Positions 16,684 to 25,180 of a stretch of 38,742 nucleotides of DNA are shown in pieces. Position 1 is the stretch's first letter. Each line of letters opens with the position of its first letter. This DNA comes from Sandarakinorhabdus sp. (GTDB taxonomy: Bacteria > Pseudomonadota > Alphaproteobacteria > Sphingomonadales > Sphingomonadaceae). Below the pieces are notes generated by a model. It did no database searches. It was not told the DNA's origin and saw only the letters and a list, made by a program, of their open reading frames with translations. The DNA lies in assembly GCA_020693225.1 (NCBI GenBank), contig JAIMJL010000019.1, positions 1 to 38,742 on the forward strand, read 5' to 3'. The position numbers and the translations under genes were made by a program.

Positions 16684-17457
16684 CTATGTGCGAGCGCGGA
16701 GCAGGATCGGGCCGAAGGCGCTTGCCTGGCTCACGTCGGCACGCCCGGTGCGGGCGAGTTCGAGCATGGCGACGAAGCTGGAGGCCAGCGCCGAGCGGGC
16801 GAGTTGCGGGTTTGGGGTGTCGGGCAGGAATTTGCGCAGGTCGGTCCAGTCGAGGGCCTGGCCGATGAGCGAGGAGAGGCGTTCGAGGGCTTCTTCCAGC
16901 GTGACCACCGGGCCGCGGGCGTGCGGGGTCCAGGGGGTGGCGCGGGCGCGGCCGTGGATGGCGCCATAGGCGGCGAGCAGATCATAGAGGCTGGCTTCGT
17001 AGCGGCTGCTGCGGAGCTGGCGGAGGCCTTCGGGGGCACCACGGCGGAGCACGTCGCGGCCGAGCAGGTCGCGGGCGAAAAGTTTGCTCGCGGCGTCTCG
17101 CATGGCTTCGAGCCGTTGCAGGCGCCAGCGCAGCCGTTGGGCGAGATCGTTGGGATCGGGTTCGGGGGCTTCGTCTTGCGGCAGCAGCAGGCCGGATTTC
17201 AAATAGGCGAGCCAGGCCGCCATCACCAGATAGTCGGCGGCGATTTCCAGCTTCAGCAGCCGGGCTTCGGCGATGAAAGCGAGATATTGATCGACCAGCG
17301 GCAGGATGGGGATGGCGGCGAGGTCGATTTTTTGTGCGCGGGCGAGCGAGAGCAGGAGATCCAGCGGGCCTTCCCAGCTTTCGAAGCTGACAACCAGGGT
17401 GTCGGCCGGTCTTTCGGCCGGTGCCGGCTGGCGCGGTGGGTCTTCCTCGAAATCCAC
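16684..17457 (-). CDS. scpA: Segregation and condensation protein A
   Basis: The kleisin subunit that bridges the SMC ATPase in bacterial chromosome condensation. The diagnostic N-terminal block SFESWEGPLDLLLSLARAQKIDL and the following DQYLAFIAEARLLKLEIAADYLVMAAWLAYLKS (shown across residues 30-90) are present, with the C-terminal winged-helix region ending near RPILLRART-like residues. The length, 257 residues, is normal. It begins two bases after the nagZ stop, so it is translationally linked to nagZ. The scpB gene that usually follows in Alphaproteobacteria is absent; a LuxR-type gene is in its place. Confidence 0.93.
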   Translation of the reverse strand: MDFEEDPPRQPAPAERPADTLVVSFESWEGPLDLLLSLARAQKIDLAAIPILPLVDQYLAFIAEARLLKLEIAADYLVMAAWLAYLKSGLLLPQDEAPEPDPNDLAQRLRWRLQRLEAMRDAASKLFARDLLGRDVLRRGAPEGLRQLRSSRYEASLYDLLAAYGAIHGRARATPWTPHARGPVVTLEEALERLSSLIGQALDWTDLRKFLPDTPNPQLARSALASSFVAMLELARTGRADVSQASAFGPILLRART

Positions 17458-17459
17458 GG

Positions 17460-18482
17460 TCAGGCGTGTGCCGCTGCCAGCAGCGCGTCGCGCTTTTCAG
17501 CGAAGCCTTGCGCGTCGCCGGTTGGGGTGTCGGCCCAGGCCATGGCCGCTTCGAGGCGGGCAAGGGCGCGCTCGGAAATGGGCGCCATGGCGTCGGCAAT
17601 TGCGGCCATTTCGGCATAGTCGCCGGAGCAATGCAGGGCGATGTCGCAGCCGGCGGCGATCACGCCGGTGGCGCGGCCGGCCATGCTGTTGCCGCCGGGC
17701 TGGTGGGTGAGCGCTTGCATGCCGAGATCATCCGACATCAGCAGGCCATCGAAGCCGCAGCGTTTGCGGATGATTTCGGCGATCACGAATGGCGAGAGGG
17801 TGGCGCAGCGATCCTCGTCCCAGGCGGTGTAGATGATGTGCGCGGTCATCGCCATTGGAGCGTCGGACAGCCTTGCGAAGGGGGCGAGATCGGCTTCGAG
17901 CTGTTCGGCGGGGGCGCTGACCACAGGGAGCGCCAGATGCGAATCCAGCGTGGCGCGACCGTGGCCGGGGATATGTTTTACAACGCCGACCACGCCGCCG
18001 GCCTGCAAGCCATCGAGGGTGGCACGGCCAAGGGCGGCCACCAGCAGCGGGTCTTCCCCGAAGGCGCGATCGCCGATGACGGCGTGCATGCCTTCTGCTG
18101 CGACATCGAGCAGCGGCAGGCAATCAACCGTGATGCCGAGATCGGCGAGGGTGAGCGCGATGGCGCGGGCGTTGGCGCGGGCGGCGGCCATGGCGGTGAG
18201 CGGGGCTTTTGCATAGGCTTCGCCGAAAAGCTGGCCGGGGGGAAAGCTGGGCCAGTGCGGCGGTTGCAGGCGGGCGACACGACCGCCTTCCTGATCGATC
18301 AGGATGGCAACACGCTCTGTGCGGGCCAAGGCCTTGAGCGATGCGGTGAGCGCGCGGACTTGCGACGGATCGACGATGTTGCGCTTGAAGAGGATGTAGC
18401 CGGCGGGCTTGCAGGCGGTGAACAGCGCCTGTTCGCGCGGGGTGAGAGCGGGGCCTTCCAGCCCGAAGAAGACAGGGATCAT
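17460..18482 (-). CDS. nagZ: Beta-N-acetylhexosaminidase
   Basis: A 340-residue glycoside hydrolase family 3 enzyme that removes N-acetylglucosamine from anhydromuropeptides in the cytoplasm during peptidoglycan recycling. The family motif KHIPGHG is at residues 169-175, with the substrate-binding ILIDQEGGRVARL segment near 95. The start is ATG 18482 (MIPVFFGLEG), preceded by AAAGGGA; the open frame upstream to 18656 overlaps the MAPEG gene in another frame and lacks homologous character. It lies 40 bases after the MAPEG gene and two bases before scpA. Confidence 0.94.
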   Translation of the reverse strand: MIPVFFGLEGPALTPREQALFTACKPAGYILFKRNIVDPSQVRALTASLKALARTERVAILIDQEGGRVARLQPPHWPSFPPGQLFGEAYAKAPLTAMAAARANARAIALTLADLGITVDCLPLLDVAAEGMHAVIGDRAFGEDPLLVAALGRATLDGLQAGGVVGVVKHIPGHGRATLDSHLALPVVSAPAEQLEADLAPFARLSDAPMAMTAHIIYTAWDEDRCATLSPFVIAEIIRKRCGFDGLLMSDDLGMQALTHQPGGNSMAGRATGVIAAGCDIALHCSGDYAEMAAIADAMAPISERALARLEAAMAWADTPTGDAQGFAEKRDALLAAAHA

Positions 18483-18522
18483 GCGGTCCCTTTGCGCAGG
18501 CGGGCGAGGCTTTGCAACTGGA

Positions 18523-18906
18523 TCAGCGGGAGAGGCCCGACCACAGCACGGCGAAGGCGAGGATGCCGATCGGCCCCCAAGTGGCGACCATGCCGACCAC
18601 CCGCCAATTGTTGGGGGCCGGCAGGGCCATGCCGATCGGGTGCGCGATGCGGCCAAGCACCAGCCAGGCGGCCATGGCGACGACCAGCGCGCCGGTGCCC
18701 AGGGCCTGCTCGGCGAGAAACAGCAGGATCAGGCCGATGGGGGCATATTCCGCGCAATTGGCCTGCGCCCGGATGCGGGACTGCAATTCGGCATTGCCGC
18801 CATCGCCCATGGAAATGCGATCGGCGCGGCGAATCAGTGTGACTCGGACGCTGAGAACCAGTAACAAAAGGCCGAGCAATCCGGCGGCGATCATCGTGGC
18901 CTGCAT
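18523..18906 (-). CDS. MAPEG-family membrane protein
   Basis: A 127-residue integral membrane protein with four hydrophobic segments: about 5-22, 58-75 (APIGLILLFLAEQAL), 77-92 and 105-124. The segment ELQSRIRAQANCAEYAPIGL matches the glutathione-binding helix of the MAPEG family (membrane-associated proteins in eicosanoid and glutathione metabolism). Bacterial members may act as glutathione transferases; activity here is inferred. A strong ribosome-binding site AGGAGG precedes ATG 18906. First gene of the minus-strand run MAPEG-nagZ-scpA. Confidence 0.88.
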   Translation of the reverse strand: MQATMIAAGLLGLLLLVLSVRVTLIRRADRISMGDGGNAELQSRIRAQANCAEYAPIGLILLFLAEQALGTGALVVAMAAWLVLGRIAHPIGMALPAPNNWRVVGMVATWGPIGILAFAVLWSGLSR

Positions 18907-19055
18907 GGAAGCCTCCTGTTTCGGGCCAATTTCATGGCGCGCTCTTGCGCTTTGGCCAGATTTCAGTATGAACGCGCGCTCGATTCCCGCAAGTCCAACG
19001 TTCAGGTTCCGGGCGATTTTGCTCGCCTGTCAATGATACAAGAAAAAGGTGCCTC

Positions 19056-19235
19056 ATGGCCGTTCCAAAACGCAAGACCTCGCCTTCGCGGCGCAACATG
19101 CGGCGCAGCCACCACGCTCTGGTTGCCGTGCTGCCGCAGGAATGCAGCAATTGTGGCGAGTTGAAGCTGCCGCATCATGTGTGCCCGGCTTGCGGCTTTT
19201 ATGATGGCCGCGAGGTCTTGGCACAGGCAGATTGA
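19056..19235 (+). CDS. rpmF: 50S ribosomal protein L32
   Basis: A 59-residue protein beginning [21 protein letters not shown], with zinc-ribbon cysteines at 30, 33, 43 and 46 (CSNC and CPAC). It binds 23S rRNA near the exit of domain I/V in the large subunit. It is the first gene of the conserved rpmF-plsX-fabH lipid cluster and is divergent from the MAPEG gene across 149 bases. Confidence 0.97.
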   Translation: MAVPKRKTSPSRRNMRRSHHALVAVLPQECSNCGELKLPHHVCPACGFYDGREVLAQAD

Positions 19236-19304
19236 GCCGTTTGCCGGCAAGGCTTCAAAACGCAGCCTATAGGCAGACGAGCATGTGGCAGCTAAGCACA
19301 GGCG

Positions 19305-20384
19305 GTGAATAACCTGACACTCGCCCGACGCTCGCCGCCAAAGCCCATCATTGCGCTGGACGCAATGGGGGGAGATGTTGGCCCGGAGGTGGTGATTGCC
19401 GGCGCCGAGCTGGCGCGCGAACGCTACCCCGAACTGCGGTTCCAGCTTTATGGGCGAGAGGCCGATATTCGCGCGGCACTTGCCTCTGCACCGCGACTGG
19501 CCGCCGAGGCCGAGATTGTCCCGGTGGACGGGGTTGTGCTGGGCAGCGACAAGCCCTCGCAGGCGATTCGGCGGGCGAAATCCACATCGATGGGGCTGGC
19601 AGTCGAGGCGGTGAAATCCGGCAGGGCTTCGGCCTGTGTTTCGGCCGGCAACACCGGCGCTCTGATGGCGATGGCGAAGCTTGCGCTGCGCACGATGGAG
19701 GGGATCCACCGGCCGGCGCTGGTGGCGCTGATGCCGACATTGAAGAATGACGCCGTGGTGCTCGACCTGGGAGCAAACACCGAGTGTGACGCGGAAAATC
19801 TGGTGCAGTTTGCCGTGATGGGGGCAGCTTTCGCGCGCACGGTGTTGGGGCTTGATCGGCCTAAAGTGGCGATCCTGAATATCGGCGAAGAGGATATGAA
19901 GGGCACCGAATCCATCCGCGATGCGGCGCTTTTGCTGCGCGAGGCGGCGGGCGATCTGCCGATGCATTTCCTCGGCAACGTGGAAGGCAATGGTATTGCC
20001 GAGGGCAATATCGATGTGATCGTGACCGATGGCTTTTCCGGCAATATCGCGCTGAAAACCGCCGAGGGAACCGCGCGGCTGGTGACCGGGCTTCTGGCCA
20101 ACGCCTATCGCGCCTCCTGGTTCACCAAGCTTGGCTACCTGTTTTCGCGCTCCGCCTTGCGGGCGCTGCGGGATCAGCTGGACCCTAACAACCACAATGG
20201 CGCGGTGTTCCTGGGGCTGAACGGCGTGGTGGTGAAAAGCCATGGTGGCGCCAATGTGAAGGGCTTTGCCAACGCCATTGGCGTGGCCCACGATCTGATT
20301 GCGCAGGACATCAACAGCCGTATTCAGGATGATCTGGCGAACTTTGCCGCACACCGGTCGCTTCCGATGACGCTGGCCCGATAG
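19305..20384 (+). CDS. plsX: Phosphate acyltransferase PlsX
   Basis: Makes acyl-phosphate from acyl-ACP for the first step of phosphatidic acid synthesis. The family signature [17 protein letters not shown] is at residues 15-31. [12 protein letters not shown] near 108, [17 protein letters not shown] near 155 and [13 protein letters not shown] near 245 are further hallmarks. The 359-residue length fits. The start is GTG 19305 with a weak ribosome-binding site; no ATG lies suitably nearby. It sits 69 bases after rpmF and eight bases before fabH. Confidence 0.96.
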   Translation: MNNLTLARRSPPKPIIALDAMGGDVGPEVVIAGAELARERYPELRFQLYGREADIRAALASAPRLAAEAEIVPVDGVVLGSDKPSQAIRRAKSTSMGLAVEAVKSGRASACVSAGNTGALMAMAKLALRTMEGIHRPALVALMPTLKNDAVVLDLGANTECDAENLVQFAVMGAAFARTVLGLDRPKVAILNIGEEDMKGTESIRDAALLLREAAGDLPMHFLGNVEGNGIAEGNIDVIVTDGFSGNIALKTAEGTARLVTGLLANAYRASWFTKLGYLFSRSALRALRDQLDPNNHNGAVFLGLNGVVVKSHGGANVKGFANAIGVAHDLIAQDINSRIQDDLANFAAHRSLPMTLAR

Positions 20385-20392
20385 GCTCTAAT

Positions 20393-21352
20393 ATGCGGCG
20401 CAGCGTGATCATCGGAACCGGCAGCGCACTGCCACCTGCCATCGTGAGCAACGCCGATCTGTGCGAGCGGCTGGATACGTCGGACGCATGGATCGTGGAG
20501 CGCACCGGAATCTGCGAACGGCGGATCGCCGCCGATGGCGTGGTGACCAGCGATCTGGCGCTGGAGGCCGCGCAGCGTGCGCTGGAAGCCGCCGGGCTGA
20601 CCGCCGCCGATATCGACCTGGTGATTGTGGCCACCGCCACGCCCGACCAGACCTTTCCCGCCACCGCCACCATCGTGCAGGCGCGGCTTGGCATGAAGCA
20701 GGGGGCGGCGTTCGACATTGCTGCCGTGTGCTCCGGCTTCATCTATGCGTTAACGGTGGCCGACGCGATGCTGAAAGTGGGCCAGGCCAATCGCGCGCTG
20801 GTGATCGGCGCCGAATTGTTCAGCCGCATTCTCGATTGGGAGGATCGCGCGACTGCCGTGCTGTTTGGCGATGGTGCCGGGGCCGTGGTGCTGGAAGCCC
20901 GCGCCGGCACCGAGCGTGGCATTCTGGCATCGCGCATCCATTCCGACGGACGGCACAATGGATTGCTGTATGTGGATGGCGGCCCAGGCAGCACCGGCAC
21001 GGTTGGCAAGGTTCGGATGAAGGGCCGCGAGGTGTTTCGCCACGCGGTGCAGAATCTGGCTGCGGTGATGGAAGAGACTTTGGCCGCAGCCGGGCTGGAA
21101 ACCGGCGATATCGACTGGGTAATCCCGCACCAGGCCAATGCACGCATATTGGATTCCACCGCCCGCAAGCTGGGGCTGCCGGCCGACAAGGTGGTGATGA
21201 CGGTGGCGGGACATGCCAACACCTCGGCGGCATCGGTTCCGCTGGCGCTGGATACGGCGGTACGCGATGGCCGGGTGAAGCCGGGCGATGTGCTGCTGCT
21301 GGAAGCGATGGGCGGCGGCTTCACATGGGGTGCTGTTGCGCTCCGCTTCTGA
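20393..21352 (+). CDS. fabH: Beta-ketoacyl-ACP synthase III
   Basis: Condenses acetyl-CoA with malonyl-ACP to start fatty-acid synthesis. The catalytic triad is visible: Cys113 (AAVCSGF), His246 (IPHQAN) and Asn276 (GHANTS). The length of 319 residues is typical. It follows plsX by eight bases and belongs to the same operon; a 109-base spacer with a small CCGGCT/AGCCGG hairpin separates it from ihfA. Confidence 0.97.
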   Translation: MRRSVIIGTGSALPPAIVSNADLCERLDTSDAWIVERTGICERRIAADGVVTSDLALEAAQRALEAAGLTAADIDLVIVATATPDQTFPATATIVQARLGMKQGAAFDIAAVCSGFIYALTVADAMLKVGQANRALVIGAELFSRILDWEDRATAVLFGDGAGAVVLEARAGTERGILASRIHSDGRHNGLLYVDGGPGSTGTVGKVRMKGREVFRHAVQNLAAVMEETLAAAGLETGDIDWVIPHQANARILDSTARKLGLPADKVVMTVAGHANTSAASVPLALDTAVRDGRVKPGDVLLLEAMGGGFTWGAVALRF

Positions 21353-21461
21353 AGATGTTGCGCGTGCAGGGCGCTGCGATTTTGACAAGCGGCGGGCCAA
21401 ATTCCGGCTTCCTTCCAGCCGGATACGGGGTTAGCTTGCGTTTCTGACAGGGAGGGAGGCT

Positions 21462-21779
21462 ATGGCCGATTCGCAAACCCGGGGTGCCAGAAGCGTTCCA
21501 ACGCTGACGCGCGCCGATCTCGCCGACGAACTGCACCAGACGATCGGCTTGTCTCGCGCTGAATCCGCGGATCTGGTCGAGCAGGTGCTGGACAGCATTG
21601 GCGCGGCGCTGCTGGAGGGTGGCAATGTGAAGCTGTCGTCTTTTGGCAGTTTCATGCTGCGCAAGAAGGGCCTGCGGGTGGGCCGCAATCCGAAGACCGG
21701 CGTGGAGGTTCCGATCCAGCCGCGCACGGTGCTGACCTTCCGGCCCAGCCAGCAATTCCGGCAGAAGATCAACAGCTGA
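21462..21779 (+). CDS. ihfA: Integration host factor subunit alpha
   Basis: A 105-residue HU/IHF-family DNA-bending protein. The core [20 protein letters not shown], the [15 protein letters not shown] strand and the DNA-inserting arm [20 protein letters not shown] with its conserved proline are all present. It pairs with IhfB, encoded elsewhere. A strong ribosome-binding site GGGAGGGAGG lies upstream. The N-terminus is about ten residues longer than in E. coli. Location after fabH and before a MerR gene is the standard alphaproteobacterial arrangement. Confidence 0.95.
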   Translation: MADSQTRGARSVPTLTRADLADELHQTIGLSRAESADLVEQVLDSIGAALLEGGNVKLSSFGSFMLRKKGLRVGRNPKTGVEVPIQPRTVLTFRPSQQFRQKINS

Positions 21780-21792
21780 TGCTGGCCCGCTG

Positions 21793-22203
21793 ATGCAGTT
21801 CAACGATGGCAAATCGGCCGATGCCTTCCGCACCATTCGCGAGGTTTCGGAAGCCTTGGATGTGCCGCAGCATATCCTGCGTTTTTGGGAGACCCGCTTT
21901 CCACAGCTGAAGCCGCTGCAGCGCGGCGGCAACCGGCGCTATTATCGCCCGGAAGACGTGGCGCTGGCCAACGCCTTGCACATCCTGCTGCACCGCGAGG
22001 GCTATACCGTGAAGGGTGTGCAGAAGCTGATGGCGGACCATGGTCCGCTGGGGCTGACCGCCCTGGCAGACGGGCAGCCGCTGAAGGTTGCGGTTGCAGC
22101 TGTTGAAGCTGCGTCTGCGCTCCTCCGCCCTGCCCCGGATTCCGGGCTGGTGTGGCAGTTGCAGCAGCTGCGGGATCGCCTGGCTGCCGCGATCGCGGCC
22201 TGA
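21793..22203 (+). CDS. MerR-family transcriptional regulator
   Basis: A 136-residue regulator with an N-terminal winged helix-turn-helix (about 12-80): [21 protein letters not shown], then [15 protein letters not shown]. The C-terminal part is short and has no cysteine metal-binding set, so it does not look like a metal sensor. It follows ihfA by 13 bases, and its stop overlaps the next start (TGATG), so it is co-expressed with the ParA-like gene. Targets are unknown; orthologs occur at this position across Alphaproteobacteria. Confidence 0.9.
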   Translation: MQFNDGKSADAFRTIREVSEALDVPQHILRFWETRFPQLKPLQRGGNRRYYRPEDVALANALHILLHREGYTVKGVQKLMADHGPLGLTALADGQPLKVAVAAVEAASALLRPAPDSGLVWQLQQLRDRLAAAIAA

Positions 22204-22937
22204 TGGCGATGAAAGCGGTTGCGGTTTTTTCGATCAAGGGGGGCGTGGGGAAATCGGCCATCGCCGTGAACCTTGCGCATGCGGCGGCCACATCCGGCGC
22301 CCGGCGGACGTTGCTGTGGGATCTGGATGCACAGGGGGCGGCGACCTATCTGCTGGAGCTGGCGCCGCGGGCAAAGAAGGCGCGCGCTGCGGTTTCGGGC
22401 GATGCCAGCTTTGAAGAGCTGATCCAGACCAGCCGTTTTGCCAATCTGGACGTGCTGCCGGCCGACCGGTCGCTGCGCCGGCTGGAGGGCGATCTGGCGC
22501 TGGCGGATCGGCAGAAGGTGTTGAAGAAGCATCTGAAGCTGCTGGAATCGCGCTATGATCGGATTATCATCGATTGCCCGCCGGGGCTGTCCGAGCTGGC
22601 CGATCGGCTGTTTCGTGCGGTGGATCTGGTGGTGGCGCCGCTGTTGCCGTCACCGCTTTCGGAGCGCGCGCTGGAGCAGTTGCTGGACGAATTGCGCAAG
22701 AACCATGGCGGCAAGCCGCCGGTGCTGCCGGTTTGGAGCATGGTGGATCGCCGCAAGCGGCTGCACCGTGACACGCTGGCCAGCCATCCCGATCGCCTGG
22801 CAATTCCTTATGCGGCGGCGATCGAGGCGATGGCGGTGAAGCGCATGCCGATTGGCGCCAGTGCCCCGATGAGCGAGGCCTCGCGGGCGTTTGCGGCTTT
22901 GTGGTCGGCAGTGGAAATGCAGCTGCTGCGGCAATAA
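22203..22937 (+). CDS. ParA/MinD-family P-loop ATPase
   Basis: A 244-residue ATPase with the deviant Walker A KGGVGKSAIA near residues 11-20, the DLDAQGAATYLL segment near 42, and IIIDCPPGLSELADRLFRAVDLVVAPLLPS near 120 (Walker B and switch II). This is the class that positions chromosomes, plasmids or protein complexes. There is no parB and no obvious centromere-like repeat beside it, so it is an orphan. I start it at ATG 22203, overlapping the merR stop; an upstream in-frame ATG at 22152 lies inside merR. It is convergent with the histidine kinase gene, leaving one base. Confidence 0.88.
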   Translation: MAMKAVAVFSIKGGVGKSAIAVNLAHAAATSGARRTLLWDLDAQGAATYLLELAPRAKKARAAVSGDASFEELIQTSRFANLDVLPADRSLRRLEGDLALADRQKVLKKHLKLLESRYDRIIIDCPPGLSELADRLFRAVDLVVAPLLPSPLSERALEQLLDELRKNHGGKPPVLPVWSMVDRRKRLHRDTLASHPDRLAIPYAAAIEAMAVKRMPIGASAPMSEASRAFAALWSAVEMQLLRQ

Positions 22938-22938
22938 T

Positions 22939-24249
22939 TCAGGCGAGCGGCAGGACGACCCTGGCGCGCAACCCGCCTTCCGCGCGGTTGCCGAGCGAGA
23001 CTTCGCCGCCGTGCGCCTGGGCAATCGCCCGCACCACCGAAAGGCCGAGGCCGATGCCGCCGGTTTCCCGGCTGCGCGACGGCTCGAGCCGGAAATACGG
23101 ATCGAACACCCGGTCTTCGCTGCCGGGCAAGAGGCCGGGGCCATCATCGTCGATTTCAACGACCGCCTGGCTGCCGTCGCGGAAAATCCGGGCGTGGGCG
23201 CGGGTGCCGAACTTCTCGCCATTGTCCAGAAGGTTGGTAAACAGGCGGCGAAGGCTGAGCGGGTCGCCATTCACCACCAGCGAGTCGGTGGCTTCGGCGG
23301 TGATGCGCCGCCCGGTGAGGCGCATATCCTCGGCCACCCGCTCCACCAGCGAGCCAAGTTCCAGCCGCTGATGCATGCCCGTTTCGTGGGTGGCGCGCGC
23401 AAAGCCCATCGTGGCGGCCACCATCGCCTCCATTTCGCGCACATCGGCGGCCATAGCCTGCTGCTGCCTGACGTCCAGCGATTCGATCCGGAAGGCGAGC
23501 CGGGTGAGCGGGGTGCGCAGATCGTGCGCCATGGCCGCCACCAGCGCGGTGCGTTCGTTCACATAGGCCGCCAGCCGCGCCTGCATGACAGCAAAGGCGC
23601 GGGCAGCGCGAGCAACCTCGGCCGGGCCGTCGATGGCGGCGGGGGCAGCGCCGGGATCCCGCCCAAGGCGCTCGGCAGCTTCGGCAAATTGCGCAAAGGG
23701 ATCAGCGAGGCGCTTGGCGAACAGCCAGGCAATGGGCAGCATGGCGAGCGCGCCGGCCAGAAACAGCAGCAGGAAGCGCCGCTCGCGGCTGTCGAACAGG
23801 GCCCGGTCTTTCGGCATATATTGCGTCCAGCCGTTGGCATCCTTTTGCAGCTGCAGGCTGAAATTGCCGAGCAGGGCCGGCTGCGGCTCCGGCGATGTGC
23901 CCGGCTGCCCGGCTGATGCGGGGAATACTGCCACCAGCTTGCCACGCTGAACCGGGGACAGGGTCAGGCGGACGGCTTCCGGCGGCAATCCCAGCTGGCG
24001 TGCAATATCGGCCTCCAAGCGGACCGCGGCCGGATTGTCTTGCGGGTCGCGTGGAAACGGCGGCGGCGAGGGCCGGGCGACCAGCAGATCATTGCCGGGC
24101 TGCTGCGTTGCCGCCATCACTTCGGCCAGCGGAATCGAGCGGGCGGGCGATGGCGGCAGCAGGGCCAGCAGCGCCAGGCTGATCAGTTGCGAGACCACCA
24201 GCGTTGCCAGCACCAGCGCCAGGATGCGGGCGAACAGCGAACTGCGCAC
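22939..24249 (-). CDS. Sensor histidine kinase, EnvZ-like
   Basis: A 436-residue inner-membrane kinase. The first membrane segment is at about 6-32 and the second near 165-185 (RFLLLFLAGALAMLPIAWLFA), with a periplasmic loop between. A HAMP domain follows. The phosphoacceptor is His242 in AMAHDLRTPLTRL. The ATP-binding domain shows the N-box LFTNLLDNGEKFG and G-boxes DDGPGLLPG and GGIGLGLSVVR. The chosen start is GTG 24249 with no clear ribosome-binding site. It lies 35 bases after the response regulator stop on the same strand, and the two form a pair. Confidence 0.92.
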   Translation of the reverse strand: MRSSLFARILALVLATLVVSQLISLALLALLPPSPARSIPLAEVMAATQQPGNDLLVARPSPPPFPRDPQDNPAAVRLEADIARQLGLPPEAVRLTLSPVQRGKLVAVFPASAGQPGTSPEPQPALLGNFSLQLQKDANGWTQYMPKDRALFDSRERRFLLLFLAGALAMLPIAWLFAKRLADPFAQFAEAAERLGRDPGAAPAAIDGPAEVARAARAFAVMQARLAAYVNERTALVAAMAHDLRTPLTRLAFRIESLDVRQQQAMAADVREMEAMVAATMGFARATHETGMHQRLELGSLVERVAEDMRLTGRRITAEATDSLVVNGDPLSLRRLFTNLLDNGEKFGTRAHARIFRDGSQAVVEIDDDGPGLLPGSEDRVFDPYFRLEPSRSRETGGIGLGLSVVRAIAQAHGGEVSLGNRAEGGLRARVVLPLA

Positions 24250-24284
24250 CGGCCGAACCGACAGAGTATCGCCCTGCCCCCGGT

Positions 24285-24998
24285 TCAGCGCCGCACCACC
24301 GTGGGCGTGAACTGATAGCCTTCGTTGCGGATGGTGCGGATCAATTCGTCGTGCTGCTGAGAGGTGCTTTCCAGCTTGCGCCGCAGCCGGCTGATCTGGA
24401 CATCGATCGCACGATCATAGCTCTCGCTGTCGCGCCCACGCGCCAGATCCAGCAGCTGTTCGCGGCTGAGCACGCTTTTCGGATGGTCCACAAACACTCT
24501 GAGCAGGCCGAATTCGCCATCGGACAGGTTGATGAGGACAGCATCGGGCGACCGCAGCTCGCGCCGAACGAGATCGAGTGACCAGCCGGCAAATTCGGCG
24601 ACCAGTCCCGATGGCTCGGCCCGATGCGGTTCCTGGCGGCGGCGCAGCACAGCGCGGATGCGCGCCAGAAGCTCGCGCGGGTTGCACGGCTTGGCGAGAT
24701 AGTCATCCGCACCCACTTCGAGGCCGACGATGCGATCGGTCGCTTCCCCCATCGCCGACAGAATGATGATGGCAGGCGCTTCGGGGGAGGCGATCCGGCG
24801 AGCGATCGAAAGCCCGTCTTCGCCGGGCATCATCTGATCCAGCACCACCAGATCGAACGGCACTGGAGTCGACGCCAGCGCACGATCCATTGCAATCCCA
24901 TCTTCGGCTGTTTCCACGCTGAATCCCTGGGCGACGAGAAATTCGGAAATCACCTGGCGGATACCGGGATCATCATCGACAATCAGGATATGGGTCAT
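24285..24998 (-). CDS. OmpR-family response regulator
   Basis: A 237-residue two-component regulator with a receiver domain (acidic pocket Asp8-Asp10, phosphoacceptor Asp54 in VVLDQMMPGEDG, switch lysine in DDYLAKPCNP) and a C-terminal winged-helix DNA-binding domain (about 135-235, including DRAIDVQISRLRRKLE). I choose ATG 24998 (MTHILIVDDD) over TTG 25010. It should be phosphorylated by the kinase encoded downstream. It is divergent from the tolC-macAB-like operon, which makes that operon a likely target (inference from position). Confidence 0.93.
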   Translation of the reverse strand: MTHILIVDDDPGIRQVISEFLVAQGFSVETAEDGIAMDRALASTPVPFDLVVLDQMMPGEDGLSIARRIASPEAPAIIILSAMGEATDRIVGLEVGADDYLAKPCNPRELLARIRAVLRRRQEPHRAEPSGLVAEFAGWSLDLVRRELRSPDAVLINLSDGEFGLLRVFVDHPKSVLSREQLLDLARGRDSESYDRAIDVQISRLRRKLESTSQQHDELIRTIRNEGYQFTPTVVRR

Positions 24999-25134
24999 GC
25001 GGGTGGCCAATCAGATGCAAAACGCGAAGGCGGTGTAGCGCCATTCTTTCGGGCAGGCAAAGATGTCGCAATGCGTGCCCTTGACAGATTGCTGCCTGCG
25101 GGGGATTTCCGAAAAACTGCCGTAAGGCAAAGCA

Positions 25135-25152
25135 GCCTGCGCTGTCGCAGGC
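25135..25152. promoter_or_regulatory. Hairpin in the response regulator / tolC divergent region
   Basis: GCCTGCG-CTGT-CGCAGGC is a perfect seven-base stem with a four-base loop, about 30 bases before the tolC start. A TTGACA hexamer lies upstream at 25081-25086, without a clear -10. It could be a leader hairpin or an operator. Confidence 0.35.
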
Positions 25153-25180
25153 TTGGCGCAAGGGTGAGTGATACGCGTTG

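Noticed and set aside
18483-18656. Upstream extension of the nagZ frame
   Set aside because: It overlaps the MAPEG coding region in another frame; NagZ proteins begin at the MIPVFFGLEG-like segment.
19056-22937. Horizontal acquisition of the rpmF-plsX-fabH cluster
   Set aside because: Gene order and composition are standard for Alphaproteobacteria; nothing suggests transfer.
22939-24249. Long plus-strand frames opposite the histidine kinase (for example 22891-23916)
   Set aside because: Shadow frames of a kinase with all catalytic boxes intact; no features of their own.
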